24,213 nucleotides of DNA from NCBI GenBank assembly GCA_031552845.1, contig JAVBMC010000075.1, forward strand, positions 1 through 24,213, in the 5' to 3' direction. Every line of letters begins with the position of its first letter. Position 1 is the first letter of the stretch. The position numbers and the translations under genes were made by a program. The notes under the pieces were generated by a model, which searched no databases, was not told where the DNA came from, and saw only the letters and a program-made list of their open reading frames with translations. Positions 7,370 to 15,907 of this stretch are shown piece by piece. The DNA comes from JAVBMC01 sp031552845. GTDB taxonomy: Bacteria; Verrucomicrobiota; Kiritimatiellia; RFP12; DVOR01.

Positions 7370-8755
7370 ATGAAAGTTTGGAAACATCTGCTATGGGGGA
7401 CGATAGTCTTTGCCGTGTTTGCGGCGGTTTATTGTTATACCGCGCAGCGTGGCGTTTCGTGGCAGGATAGCGGCGGATTTCAAGAACGGATGATTAGAGG
7501 CGATTGGCGTGGTGATCTCGGACTTGCTTGTGCACACCCGCTATATATTGCCCTCGGGCATCTTGTATGGCTAGTGACACACTCCGTTTATACGCTTAAC
7601 GCTTTTAGCGGAATCGGCTTGGCAGTGGCAAACGCTCTGCTCTTTGGATTGGTGTGGCACCTGACGGGCCGCAAGATCGCTGGCGTGTTAGCAGCGATTT
7701 TATTTGGCCTTGCGCAAATGCCGTGGTGGATGGGAACGATTACCGAGGTGTATACATGGAGCTCGGCACTGCTGGCGTTGGAGCTGTTGATGTTCTCACT
7801 TGCGCTGCGTAATGAACGCCTCTGGCCGCTCGTCTTCCTCGTCAACGGCATAGGCTTCTCTTTCCACGACTTCGCCCTGCTGACACTGCCACTGATTATC
7901 TGGTTCTGTCCGCGTCGCCGCTCAATGTGGACATGGCCGCTGGGCGCGTTGCCGCTGTTGCTGTTGATTCCCGCCGAGATCGCGCAGGTTGGAGTTATCG
8001 GAGCAGTCAAGAGTGTATTGTTTGGCAAGGACTGGGCCACTCAAGTCATGAGCTCAGGGGGTGCTAACTGGAAGCTCGTCGGCTTTAACTTTGCCTTGGC
8101 CGGCATCAGCCTCTGCAATCCGGCGTGGCGATTTGCCGTGATGCCACTCTTCAAAGCTGAAGGCAAATTCTACCTCTTCCTGCGCTGTGCTCTCGGAATC
8201 CACGCACTATTCTTCATCCGCTACTTCGTGCCCGACCAAGCTACATTCATCCTCCCAACTCTTCTACTGCTGGCGGTATGGGCGGGTGTCGGCGTGGCGC
8301 GCCTCTCACAGCAAACCCTCATTCGCATCTGTGGAATATCCGCCATGTGTGCTGTTCTCGTGCCGCAAGCAGTCCTTCTACTCGCACAGCCTCACATGCC
8401 CCAACGCGTGCGTGACCTGCCTTTCCGTAACGAAGCCAGCTATTGGTTAATTCCTTGGAAACACCATGAGGATTCCGCGCAACGTTTTGCAAATGCTGTT
8501 CGCCAACAAATCGGCACATCACTATTATACGCAGATGGCACCTCATCGTCACCTCTTCGCGCCGATGCATTAACCAGCGGACACCCCGCTCCCTCGGCAC
8601 TAAGTTATGGAGATAGCGGATGGGAGATACCACAAGAACCTCCCTTCTACGTTGTATCACCTGCACGCGGTTATGCGCCGGGATGGCTGTTCAATGGCAA
8701 CTACCGTTGGGAACAAGAAGGCGTGCTCTACCGTTGTTACAAGATTGATCAATAA
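7370..8755 (+). CDS. DUF2723 family membrane protein (GT-C glycosyltransferase-like)
   Basis: A 461-residue multi-pass protein with about 9-10 hydrophobic segments, from residues 7-24 onwards. Near the N-terminus it carries the DUF2723/TMEM260 pattern: an acidic motif after the first helix (SWQDSGGF, D33), followed by a luminal or periplasmic loop ending in AHPLYIALGHL and a helix with LNAFSGIGLAVANALLF. A second acidic loop, GTITEVYTWSS, follows. The family is related to O-mannosyltransferases that use lipid-linked sugars. Here it probably transfers a sugar at the cell envelope; the acceptor is unknown. The C-terminal ~110 residues (after about 345) form a soluble tail. The start gives a normal signal-anchor (MKVWKHLLWG), so the very short leader is not due to a wrong start. 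It is followed after 9 bp by a PfkB-type kinase gene. Confidence 0.75.
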   Translation: MKVWKHLLWGTIVFAVFAAVYCYTAQRGVSWQDSGGFQERMIRGDWRGDLGLACAHPLYIALGHLVWLVTHSVYTLNAFSGIGLAVANALLFGLVWHLTGRKIAGVLAAILFGLAQMPWWMGTITEVYTWSSALLALELLMFSLALRNERLWPLVFLVNGIGFSFHDFALLTLPLIIWFCPRRRSMWTWPLGALPLLLLIPAEIAQVGVIGAVKSVLFGKDWATQVMSSGGANWKLVGFNFALAGISLCNPAWRFAVMPLFKAEGKFYLFLRCALGIHALFFIRYFVPDQATFILPTLLLLAVWAGVGVARLSQQTLIRICGISAMCAVLVPQAVLLLAQPHMPQRVRDLPFRNEASYWLIPWKHHEDSAQRFANAVRQQIGTSLLYADGTSSSPLRADALTSGHPAPSALSYGDSGWEIPQEPPFYVVSPARGYAPGWLFNGNYRWEQEGVLYRCYKIDQ

Positions 8756-8764
8756 GGAATCACT

Positions 8765-9673
8765 ATGTCTAATATCAACCTCTTCATTGTCGGGTCTGTC
8801 GGAATCGACGACATCACCACGCGTGAACAAACCCAGACCAACCTCCTCGGCGGCTCTGTCAGTTATGGATGTGCCGCGGCCTCATTCTTCACTAAAGTCG
8901 GCGCAGTCGGCGTGGTCGGCTCAGACTTCCCGCCTGAGTTTCTCAAATGCTACAGCCGCTTTGGGATTGATACTGCAGGCATTCAAACTAAGCCCGGGCA
9001 GACCTTTCGCTGGGCAGGCGCCTATAATGAAAACATGATTGACCGTACCACGCTCAACACCGAGCTCGGCGTTTTTGCAGAGTTTGAGCCTGAACTGCCG
9101 CCTGCCTATCGCTCCGTCAAATACATCCTCCTCGGCAACATCCAACCCACCCTTCAACTGCATGTACTCGATCAAGTCGAATCGCCGGACTTTGTCGCGA
9201 TGGACACGATGAATCTCTGGATCAACATCGCACGTGATGAACTCCTTAAAGTCATCAGCCGCGTCGATATGATCAGCCTGAACGACGAAGAAGCCCGCCT
9301 CCTCACCGGCTGCTATCAAATGCGCGATTGCGCCGAGGCCATCCTCAACATGGGTCCGCGCTACGTCGCCATCAAAAAAGGCGAACACGGCTCCCTGCTT
9401 TTCTCCCGCGGCGGTATTTTCATCGTGCCCGCCTACCCTGTGTACACGTTAGTCGATCCAACCGGCGCAGGCGACATGTACGCCGGTGCATTCATGGGAC
9501 GCCTCGCTTCCCGCGGACGTACAGACGAGGCTGCTTTGCGCGATGCGCTTGTCTATGGTAGCGTGATCTCATCCTTTGGCGTTGAAGCGTTCAGCACGGA
9601 CAGGCTCATGACGTTGACCCAAGCCGACATCACTGCGCGCTATGCCGAGCTGATCACCATGATCACCCCTTAA
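8765..9673 (+). CDS. PfkB-family carbohydrate or nucleoside kinase
   Basis: A 302-residue ribokinase-like enzyme. The N-terminal GGS-rich substrate region (LLGGSVSYGCAAASFFTKVG, about residues 28-46), the NxxE motif (SLNDEEARLLTG, N173-E176) and the anion-hole/catalytic signature DPTGAGD (231-237, catalytic D237) are all present. It therefore phosphorylates a sugar or nucleoside with ATP in the cytoplasm; the substrate cannot be read from the sequence. The start has TAAGGA 9 nt upstream, which includes the stop codon of the preceding gene, so the two are probably co-translated. No terminator is obvious before the accD promoter 30 bp downstream. Confidence 0.88.
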   Translation: MSNINLFIVGSVGIDDITTREQTQTNLLGGSVSYGCAAASFFTKVGAVGVVGSDFPPEFLKCYSRFGIDTAGIQTKPGQTFRWAGAYNENMIDRTTLNTELGVFAEFEPELPPAYRSVKYILLGNIQPTLQLHVLDQVESPDFVAMDTMNLWINIARDELLKVISRVDMISLNDEEARLLTGCYQMRDCAEAILNMGPRYVAIKKGEHGSLLFSRGGIFIVPAYPVYTLVDPTGAGDMYAGAFMGRLASRGRTDEAALRDALVYGSVISSFGVEAFSTDRLMTLTQADITARYAELITMITP

Positions 9674-9701
9674 CGGTGTAATAACTAGGGCACGAACAAA
9701 C

Positions 9702-9729
9702 TTGCGTCCTCCCTATTTTCTGCTATACT
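9702..9729 (+). promoter_or_regulatory. Predicted promoter of accDA
   Basis: TTGCGT (9702-9707), a 16-bp spacer, TATACT (9724-9729). Transcription would begin near 9736, leaving a leader of about 100 nt before accD. Confidence 0.6.
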
Positions 9730-9735
9730 ACTCCA

Positions 9736-9806
9736 CGTGACGGTGAGCAAAGCAGGCCCGGAACAGAATCCGATCAGCCTGTGGCACTCGCATGAAAACC
9801 GTCACG
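9736..9806 (+). promoter_or_regulatory. Structured 5' leader of accDA (candidate cis-regulatory RNA)
   Basis: Starting at the predicted transcription start, CGTGACGGT (9736-9744) pairs perfectly with ACCGTCACG (9798-9806). Inside this closing helix CAGGC (9753-9757) pairs with GCCTG (9777-9781), and within that CGGA (9759-9762) pairs with TCCG (9769-9772) around an ACAGAA loop. GAG (9745-9747) can also pair with CTC (9787-9789). The Shine-Dalgarno AAGGA (9826-9830) lies outside the structure. I know no described riboswitch of this form. A chance set of hairpins is possible, but three nested perfect helices in 71 nt is notable. Confidence 0.45.
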
Positions 9807-9837
9807 ACGTGATTACAATCATAACAAGGAACACATC

Positions 9838-10665
9838 ATGGCATGGTTCACACAAACCACTGACCCGTTGCGGGTGCCGTCCGACAAAGTCTGGACAGTC
9901 TGCCCCTCCTGCAAGGCCTACGTGCCGAAGACCGACTGGGACAAGGCCGACAAAGTCTGCCCCCGTTGCAACTTCCACGGCCGCCTTGCCTGCGGCGAGC
10001 GCATTGCTCTGCTGACAGACAAAGGCAGCTTCAAAGAAATCAACGCACAGGTCTCATTCAACGACCCGCTCAAGTTCAACGACCTCAGCGGCTCCTACGC
10101 CGCCAAAGCCAAGTCAACTGTCGAAAAGACCGGCCTTGGCGAATCCGTTATCACCGGCACAGCGACGTTAGAGAGGATTCCTGTCGTGCTCGGCGTCATG
10201 GACTTCCGCTTCCTCGGCGGCAGCCTCGGCAGCGGCACCGGCGAACGCATTCTCCTAGCAGCTGAAGCCGCCATCGCTCAACGCCGTCCGCTCATCCTCG
10301 TTTGCGCATCCGGTGGTGCCCGCATGCACGAAGGCATTGTCTCGCTCATGCAGATGGCCAAGACCTGCGCGGCGATTGCACGCCTTCAGGCAGCTGGCCT
10401 CCCTTACATCGCTGTGCTGACCGATCCCACCACCGGTGGCGTCTCCGCCAGCTATGCGATGGTTGGCGATTTGATCATTGCAGAACCCAAGGCACTCATC
10501 GGCTTTGCCGGACGCCGGGTGATTGAGAACACCATCAAGCAGAAGCTGCCTGATGACTTCCAGACCGCCGAGTATATGCTCGAACACGGCTTCGTTGACA
10601 GTATCGTCAGCCGCTCGAACATGAAGGCCTTCATCGCCAACGCACTGCATTACATGGGATTCTAA
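9838..10665 (+). CDS. accD: Acetyl-CoA carboxylase carboxyltransferase subunit beta
   Basis: A 275-residue protein of usual length. With AccA it transfers the carboxyl group from carboxy-biotin (on AccB) to acetyl-CoA, making malonyl-CoA for fatty-acid synthesis. The N-terminal zinc ribbon is intact (C22-x2-C25 and C41-x2-C44), followed by the crotonase-like carboxyltransferase domain with the DFRFLGGSLGS and CASGGARMHEG motifs and LTDPTTGGVSASYAM. AAGGA stands 8 nt before the ATG. accA follows after 2 bp, giving equal expression of the two partners. accB and accC are not in the window. Confidence 0.97.
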   Translation: MAWFTQTTDPLRVPSDKVWTVCPSCKAYVPKTDWDKADKVCPRCNFHGRLACGERIALLTDKGSFKEINAQVSFNDPLKFNDLSGSYAAKAKSTVEKTGLGESVITGTATLERIPVVLGVMDFRFLGGSLGSGTGERILLAAEAAIAQRRPLILVCASGGARMHEGIVSLMQMAKTCAAIARLQAAGLPYIAVLTDPTTGGVSASYAMVGDLIIAEPKALIGFAGRRVIENTIKQKLPDDFQTAEYMLEHGFVDSIVSRSNMKAFIANALHYMGF

Positions 10666-10667
10666 TC

Positions 10668-11507
10668 ATGAAAAAGACATCTGCAAAGAAAGCGGCACCT
10701 AAGGTAAAGGCCGCAAAGACCATAGTCTGGGATACCGTGCAAATCGCCCGTCATCCCGAACGTCCCTTGATTGGCGACTACATCAGCGGTATGTGTGACG
10801 ACTTTGTCGAGCTGCACGGCGACCGTGCCTTCGGCGACGACCATGCAATGATCGGCGGCTTTGCCACCATCGGCGGCGAACGCGTCGTACTCATCGGCCA
10901 GCGTAAAGGCAGCAGCGTTGAAGAGAAGATTGCTAACAACTTTGGCATGGCCAGCCCGGAAGGTTACCGCAAGGCGCTGCGTCTGATGAAGCTCGCCGAG
11001 AAGTTCACCCTACCCGTCGTGACGTTGGTCGATACTCCTGGCGCTTACCCCGGTGCAGACGCCGAAGCGCGCGGACAGGCCGAAGCCATCGCCCGTAATT
11101 TGGCCGAAATGTCCATGCTCAAGACCCCCATCATCACGATAGTAACCGGTGAAGGCGGTTCAGGCGGCGCACTCGGCATTGCGGTCGGTGATAAGGTGTT
11201 GATGATGAGCAATGCAATCTATTCCGTCATTTCACCCGAAGGCTGCGCGTCGATCCTCTGGCGTGACGGCAAGATGGCACCCCAAGCGGCTGAAGCTCTG
11301 CAAATCACAGCAGAGTCTCTCAAGAAGCTCGACATCATCGACGAGATTATCGAAGAGCCCAAAGGCGGCGCACACAAGAACAAAGCTGCGGCTGTTGCTA
11401 ACGTCAAGAAGGCAATCGTAGCACAAATCAAAGTGCTGAAGAAGCTGTCACTCGACGTGCTCGTAGCCAAGCGTTACGACAAGTTCGCCTCGATGGGACG
11501 TGCCTAA
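10668..11507 (+). CDS. accA: Acetyl-CoA carboxylase carboxyltransferase subunit alpha
   Basis: A 279-residue partner of AccD. The carboxyltransferase domain is clear: RHPERPLIGDYI, HGDRAFGDDHAMIGG, GQRKG, the VDTPGAYPGADAEARGQ block and GEGGSGGALGI, which forms the oxyanion/CoA site. The protein is shorter than the ~319 residues of E. coli AccA. The usual N-terminal helical region is replaced by a short Lys/Ala-rich stretch (residues 2-17, ten basic residues), as in some other short bacterial forms. A GGGA sequence within the end of accD serves as ribosome-binding site. Confidence 0.96.
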   Translation: MKKTSAKKAAPKVKAAKTIVWDTVQIARHPERPLIGDYISGMCDDFVELHGDRAFGDDHAMIGGFATIGGERVVLIGQRKGSSVEEKIANNFGMASPEGYRKALRLMKLAEKFTLPVVTLVDTPGAYPGADAEARGQAEAIARNLAEMSMLKTPIITIVTGEGGSGGALGIAVGDKVLMMSNAIYSVISPEGCASILWRDGKMAPQAAEALQITAESLKKLDIIDEIIEEPKGGAHKNKAAAVANVKKAIVAQIKVLKKLSLDVLVAKRYDKFASMGRA

Positions 11508-11524
11508 GCCACTCTCATGATACA

Positions 11525-11558
11525 AAAAAGCCGCGCTCTTCACAGGGCGCGGCTTTTT
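11525..11558. terminator. Bidirectional rho-independent terminator between accA and leuS
   Basis: AAAAAGCCGCGC (11525-11536) pairs with GCGCGGCTTTTT (11547-11558); two more inner pairs are possible (T-G, C-G), leaving a TTCACA loop. Having A and T tracts on the two sides makes it work for accA (plus) and leuS (minus), whose stops lie 17 bp to each side. Confidence 0.93.
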
Positions 11559-11575
11559 CATTGGCAATGCGGCGA

Positions 11576-14086
11576 TTAACTCGCGGCGATATTGACCAAG
11601 CGGCCAGGCACAACAATTACCTTCTGTACCGTCATACCCTCCAAGAAACGCTGCACGGCAGGATCGGCCATGGCCGCGGCTTCCAGTGCCGCCTTATCAG
11701 CACCTGCAGGCAACTGCAGTTTGCCACGAAGTTTACCGTTGATTTGAAGAATCACCTCAATGGTATCGTTCTCCAGCGCCTTTTCATTCAGCTTCGGCCA
11801 ACCGGCCTTCATGACGGATTCTTGACCACCCAGCTCAGCCCAAAGTTCTTCAGCAATGTGCGGCGTAATCGGCGCGAGCAGACGCGTGAGTGTGGTGAAC
11901 AATTCACGCAGCATTGCCTTAGCATCCGTCAAACTCTCGGCTGTAATCTTCGCATCATCCAGCAGATTCATCAACTCCATAATCTGGGCAATGGCTGTAT
12001 TAAAGCGGAAGCCATGGTTAATCGCATCGGTCACGCCCTTGACTGTCTCGTAGAGCTTGCGATACAAGTCGCGCTCCGGCTTGGACAACTTATCCAAGTC
12101 AAACGGTTGATCTGTCTCCGGCATGAATGCCTTAGCGGTATACACACGCGACCACAGGCGGTTGAGGAAACGGAACGGTCCCTGAATACCGGCATCCTGC
12201 CACTCGGCATCTAGTTCCGGCGGACCGATGAAGAGCGTATAGAGACGGACAGTGTCTGCCCCATAGTTTTCAATCAGCTCATCCGGCGAGACGGTATTAC
12301 CAACCGACTTGCTCATCTTGTACAGTTTGCCGTCTTTGTCAGACTTCTTACAGATCATGCCTTGCGTGAAGAGTGCCGCGAACGGCTCAATTACATTACA
12401 AGCACCGGCATCGTTCAAGATCTTTACCACGAAACGTGAGTAGAGCAAATGCAGTACAGCATGCTCCACACCGCCGATGTATTGATCCACCGGCATCCAT
12501 TTTTGAATCAACGCAGGGTCAAATGCCTGCTTGGTGTTACGCGGATCAATGTAGCGCAGGAAGTACCAGCATGAACAAAGCCACTGCGCCAAAGTATCCG
12601 TCTCACGCTTAGCGGGCATTCCGCAACGCGGGCATTGCGTATTGACAAAGGACTCGCAGTTGGCCAATGGGTTACCGTTCTCGGCTTGGAAGTCTACATC
12701 ATCCGGCAAGCGCACGGGGAGCTGATCTTCCGGCACAGGCACTGCGCCACAACAAGGACAGTGGATAATCGGAATCGGTGCGCCCCAATAGCGTTGACGG
12801 GCAACGTTCCAATCGCGGATGCGGAAGTTGATGGTTTTCTCTGCAAACCCCTGCTCTGCACCAAACTCTGTAATCGCATTGATGGCCGCACGGTTATTCT
12901 GTCCATCAAACGTTGATGAGACAACCAAAGAGCCTTCGTCTTCGTAAGCCTTCTCAAGCTGCTCGGCAACCAGCGAACCCTCAGGATTCTGTATAACAAC
13001 CTGGATCGGCAAGTCATACTTTTTGGCAAACTCAAAGTCACGCTGGTCGTGCGCCGGCACAGCCATCACGGCACCCGTACCATAATCCATCAGCACGTAG
13101 TTGGTCACCCACAGCTGGACGGTCTTATCACCATTGAACGGGTTAGCAATGTGTAATCCTGTGTTGATACCGCTCTTGGCAGTGGCATCCGCCGCACGCT
13201 CAGCCGCAGGAATCACCGCTTGTTGCGAGATGAACTCACGCACAGCGGCCTCGTTCGGCGAACCAGGCAGGATCTTTTGCAACAAGGGATGCTCCGGTGC
13301 AATCGCCATGAAGGTCACACCGTAAATGGTGTCGGGGCGCGTTGTGAACACGGGGCACTCATCGCCGGTCTCTACAACCGTAAATTTTACGCGGGCGCCC
13401 TCGCTACGGCCAATCCAATTAGCTTGCATTTGGCGCACCTTCTCCGGCCACTTGTCCAAAAGGCTCAAATCGTCCAGCAAGCGTTGTGCATATTGGGTGA
13501 TGCGGAAGAACCACTGTTTGATGTCCTTCTTCTCGACCGGACGGCCACAACGTTCGCAACGGCCATCGGCGGTGACCTCTTCATTGGCAAGGTTCGTACA
13601 CAACGGGCACCAGTTGACCGGCGCTTGTTTTTGGTAAGCCACTTTCAGTTTGAAGGCTTGCAGGAACACCCACTGCGTCCAGCGGTAGTATTCAGGATGG
13701 CAGGTTGCTATCTCACGCGACCAGTCATAACCCACGCCCCATGAACGAATCTGCTGTTTCATCTGGGCGATGTTCTTGACGGTCCAGTCACGGGGATGCA
13801 CATTGTATTTCTTTGCAGCATTCTCGGCGGGCAAGCCAAACGCATCCCATCCCATCGGCGAGAGCACATTAAAGCCTTGCATCGTCTTATAGCGAGTTAA
13901 AACATCGCCCATAATATAGTTGCGCCCGTGTCCGACGTGCATGGAGCCGGAGGGATAAGGGAACATCGTCAGGCAATAGAACTTCTCGCGGGTGGAATCA
14001 GTGGCGTCACAGGTGAAGGCGCCGGTCGAATCCCAATATTGCTGCCACTTCGGTTCAATCTCGTGAAAAGGATACTTGTCTTGCAT
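11576..14086 (-). CDS. leuS: Leucyl-tRNA synthetase
   Basis: An 836-residue class Ia synthetase of normal length. It charges tRNA-Leu in the cytoplasm. The HIGH-type signature is HVGH (residues 50-53, after YPSGSM), and KMSKS is at 590-594. Zinc-type cysteine pairs are at C160-x2-C163 and C177-x2-C180. The CP1 editing domain (about 227-417) holds the TTRPDTIYG motif (248-256) and the GTGAVMAVPAHDQRD motif with the editing Asp. A second set of cysteine pairs lies near 443-446 and 485-488. The block TLAQWLCSCWYFLRYIDP belongs to the QW-x-CSCWYF subtype and not the TFVDSSWYY type. I chose the ATG at 14086; a TTG two codons upstream is the only rival. Confidence 0.97.
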   Translation of the reverse strand: MQDKYPFHEIEPKWQQYWDSTGAFTCDATDSTREKFYCLTMFPYPSGSMHVGHGRNYIMGDVLTRYKTMQGFNVLSPMGWDAFGLPAENAAKKYNVHPRDWTVKNIAQMKQQIRSWGVGYDWSREIATCHPEYYRWTQWVFLQAFKLKVAYQKQAPVNWCPLCTNLANEEVTADGRCERCGRPVEKKDIKQWFFRITQYAQRLLDDLSLLDKWPEKVRQMQANWIGRSEGARVKFTVVETGDECPVFTTRPDTIYGVTFMAIAPEHPLLQKILPGSPNEAAVREFISQQAVIPAAERAADATAKSGINTGLHIANPFNGDKTVQLWVTNYVLMDYGTGAVMAVPAHDQRDFEFAKKYDLPIQVVIQNPEGSLVAEQLEKAYEDEGSLVVSSTFDGQNNRAAINAITEFGAEQGFAEKTINFRIRDWNVARQRYWGAPIPIIHCPCCGAVPVPEDQLPVRLPDDVDFQAENGNPLANCESFVNTQCPRCGMPAKRETDTLAQWLCSCWYFLRYIDPRNTKQAFDPALIQKWMPVDQYIGGVEHAVLHLLYSRFVVKILNDAGACNVIEPFAALFTQGMICKKSDKDGKLYKMSKSVGNTVSPDELIENYGADTVRLYTLFIGPPELDAEWQDAGIQGPFRFLNRLWSRVYTAKAFMPETDQPFDLDKLSKPERDLYRKLYETVKGVTDAINHGFRFNTAIAQIMELMNLLDDAKITAESLTDAKAMLRELFTTLTRLLAPITPHIAEELWAELGGQESVMKAGWPKLNEKALENDTIEVILQINGKLRGKLQLPAGADKAALEAAAMADPAVQRFLEGMTVQKVIVVPGRLVNIAAS

Positions 14087-14124
14087 AATCAACTCGTTGG
14101 AAAAGAATCAGAAAACTGCGTTGT

Positions 14125-14133
14125 AGTATAACA
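14125..14133 (-). promoter_or_regulatory. Extended -10 box of leuS
   Basis: On the minus strand this reads TGTTATACT, an extended -10 element, 38 nt before the leuS ATG. There is no good -35 hexamer at the right distance, which is acceptable for extended -10 promoters. Confidence 0.45.
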
Positions 14134-14164
14134 AAAAACACCAAGAAAAAGGAATAAATAATAA

Positions 14165-14194
14165 GGCTCCCGAGGAAAATAACTCCCGGGAGCC
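14165..14194 (-). terminator. Terminator after the sigma factor operon
   Basis: GGCTCCCG (14165-14172) pairs with CGGGAGCC (14187-14194). On the minus strand the hairpin is followed by TTATTATTTATT, a U-rich tail, 20 bp beyond the stop of the small membrane protein gene and upstream of the leuS promoter. Confidence 0.75.
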
Positions 14195-14214
14195 CATTAT
14201 AAACAGATAACAGC

Positions 14215-14544
14215 TTAAAGGTCGCTCACGCTCGTATCGGCCAAGCAAATGCTGTTGAACCAATCCTCTGTCGTGGCGTAATCCGAACCGTCAACATCTT
14301 CATTGAAGCCTGCCAACTGAAGCAATGCTTGAAAATGTTCCTCGCGAGGATTCTGCTTGCCAAGGTTAGTGTAGGCCACTGCCAGCAGCACAACCACGGC
14401 CGCCACTGCCGTCAAGCGGCGACCGATTCGAACGACCTGACGCCGCCGTAATTCACGACGGGCAAGCTGGCGGACAGTCGAAAGAAGTGCCGGTGGTGGA
14501 GGCCCTGCCTCCGGCAACTTCCCAACAAGTTGCTCTGTATTCAT
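14215..14544 (-). CDS. Small single-pass membrane protein, candidate anti-sigma factor
   Basis: A 109-residue protein. A basic cytoplasmic-like N-terminal part (RQLARRELRRRQVVRIGRR, about 25-43) is followed by one membrane helix (about 44-59, LTAVAAVVVLLAVAY) and a short acidic C-terminal tail. Its start overlaps the stop of the ECF sigma gene (ATGA), the usual arrangement for a sigma/anti-sigma pair. It lacks the HxxxCxxC motif of ZAS-type anti-sigma factors, and its N-terminal part is short for binding a sigma factor, so the role is inferred from position and topology only. Confidence 0.65.
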   Translation of the reverse strand: MNTEQLVGKLPEAGPPPPALLSTVRQLARRELRRRQVVRIGRRLTAVAAVVVLLAVAYTNLGKQNPREEHFQALLQLAGFNEDVDGSDYATTEDWFNSICLADTSVSDL

Positions 14545-15131
14545 CGATTTAACTCCTTTGTTAAAATAACCCGTAGTTTTAATGTTGCATCATGCATGCG
14601 CCCAAGCGCAGTATTCAACGGTATCTGCAGCACCTCAGCAATTTCGTTAAACGAGAGCTGGGCATCTGTCCGCAACAAAAAAACCTCCCGTTGAATTTGC
14701 GGCAACATCCGAATTGCCTTTTCAATCAACACTCCGACTTCTTGATTCATCAACGCCTCAAGTGGCGTCAATTCCTCTGAGGGAATCGTCTCCCCCAAAG
14801 AGGTGCCCTCCTGCTCATCAGACACCCCAACAGACAACGCATCCAAGCTGGATACCGGCTTCCGGCGGCGCCTGCGATCAATAACCAAGTTGCGGGCGAT
14901 CCGCCAAATCCATGCCCTGAAGGAGGTGTCCTTGTACCTCGAAGCGTGTTTCACCACACGCACCCATGTCTCTTGGAACAGATCGTCAACTTCTGTTTGC
15001 GCCTCAACGTTCCGCCTGAACCAAGAGTAGAGCGGCTGCTGGTAACGCGATAAGAGCAAGTCGAACGCCAACGCGTCGCCAGCGACATACGCTCTCAACA
15101 GCTCCGCGTCGCTGAACTCCGATAACGACAT
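14541..15131 (-). CDS. RNA polymerase sigma factor, ECF subfamily
   Basis: A 196-residue two-domain sigma factor. Region 2 (about 20-90) has FDLLLSRYQQPLYSWF, the DDLFQETWVRV block that contacts core polymerase and -10 DNA, and FRAWIWRIARNLVIDRRRRR. A variable linker covers 91-128. Region 4 (about 130-185) has IRMLPQIQREVFLL and a helix-turn-helix (LSFNEIAEVLQIPLNTALGRMHDATLKLR). It redirects RNA polymerase to a small regulon. It lies 32 bp after the HTH-EIIA gene in an operon led by lptE, which suggests, but does not prove, a link to the envelope state. Confidence 0.93.
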   Translation of the reverse strand: MSLSEFSDAELLRAYVAGDALAFDLLLSRYQQPLYSWFRRNVEAQTEVDDLFQETWVRVVKHASRYKDTSFRAWIWRIARNLVIDRRRRRKPVSSLDALSVGVSDEQEGTSLGETIPSEELTPLEALMNQEVGVLIEKAIRMLPQIQREVFLLRTDAQLSFNEIAEVLQIPLNTALGRMHDATLKLRVILTKELNR

Positions 15132-15163
15132 GCTTTAAAACGCTCCGGCGATGTAAATATTGC

Positions 15164-15886
15164 TTATTTCGCGAGTTGCTTCAGAAGTTTTTCTTCGGCA
15201 TCCACAAGCAACTGACGAGCTTCAACCGCAGTTTCTGCCGCCATGACGCGTGCGATAAGCTCTGCATCTTTCAGCAATTGGCACAATCTGGCCAATGCAT
15301 GCAAGTGCAATGAGTCCTGCCGACAGCAAATCAAGAAAAACAGGCTGGTTGGCTGGTCATCCGGCGCACCAAAGTGAATTGGATTCTTGGTGCGTGCGAA
15401 ATAGATAAAGGAGTCGGAAATCAAATAGGGATCATGATGAGCCGGGTGTAAGAGTGCCACACCGCCGGGCATACCCGTCGAGTGCGTGGCTTCACGTTCC
15501 TCAAGCTGGCGGAAGAGATCCAACTCATCATACAGCAGTCCCGTCTTGCCTGCCAAAGCCGTAATATCACGCAAAGCGCCCTTTGCGGTCTTCGGGGCGA
15601 AATCCACCGAGCAATACTCTTCTTTACAGAGTTCTTGAAAAACCTTATCCTCTGCGCCGCCGCGCAAAATGGTACGGGTTGTATCGCCATGCCAATCCTG
15701 AAGATGGCGGTCGTGCAATCCCAGAATGCGGCGGGATGCCCAGGCTTCAATTTCGTGATTGACGAAAATGATTTCTTCGCCGCGTTTGTAGTGAGGAATA
15801 CCGTCGCGCTGTACCAAGTGGCACAGCTCTTCGGTGGGCAAGTTCAGGAATTTCGCAGCTTGTTGGAGGGTTAGTTTTTGGCGCAT
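15164..15886 (-). CDS. HTH (excisionase-type) - PTS EIIA fusion regulator
   Basis: A 240-residue protein with two parts. Residues 1-52 form a MerR/excisionase-like DNA-binding domain (LTLQQAAKFLNLPTEELCHLV, then PHYKRGEEIIFVNHEIEAW). Residues about 85-238 form a fructose/mannitol-type PTS EIIA domain, with the phosphorylatable histidine expected at H147 (GVALLHPAHHD) and a second conserved His region at LHLHALARL (194-202). Most members have GIAIPH; here it is GVALLH. The domain may sense PTS phosphorylation and so tie sugar supply or nitrogen state to gene control. No sugar permease is nearby, so it is regulatory. I chose the ATG at 15886 with AGCAGG before it; a TTG at 15901 would add five residues. 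Confidence 0.85.
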   Translation of the reverse strand: MRQKLTLQQAAKFLNLPTEELCHLVQRDGIPHYKRGEEIIFVNHEIEAWASRRILGLHDRHLQDWHGDTTRTILRGGAEDKVFQELCKEEYCSVDFAPKTAKGALRDITALAGKTGLLYDELDLFRQLEEREATHSTGMPGGVALLHPAHHDPYLISDSFIYFARTKNPIHFGAPDDQPTSLFFLICCRQDSLHLHALARLCQLLKDAELIARVMAAETAVEARQLLVDAEEKLLKQLAK

Positions 15887-15907
15887 GATAGACCTGCTCA
15901 AGGAGGG

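Noticed and set aside
11561..12214. 217-codon open frame opposite the 3' end of leuS
   Set aside because: It begins right in the accA/leuS terminator region and is antisense to the intact C-terminal part of leuS, with no family likeness.
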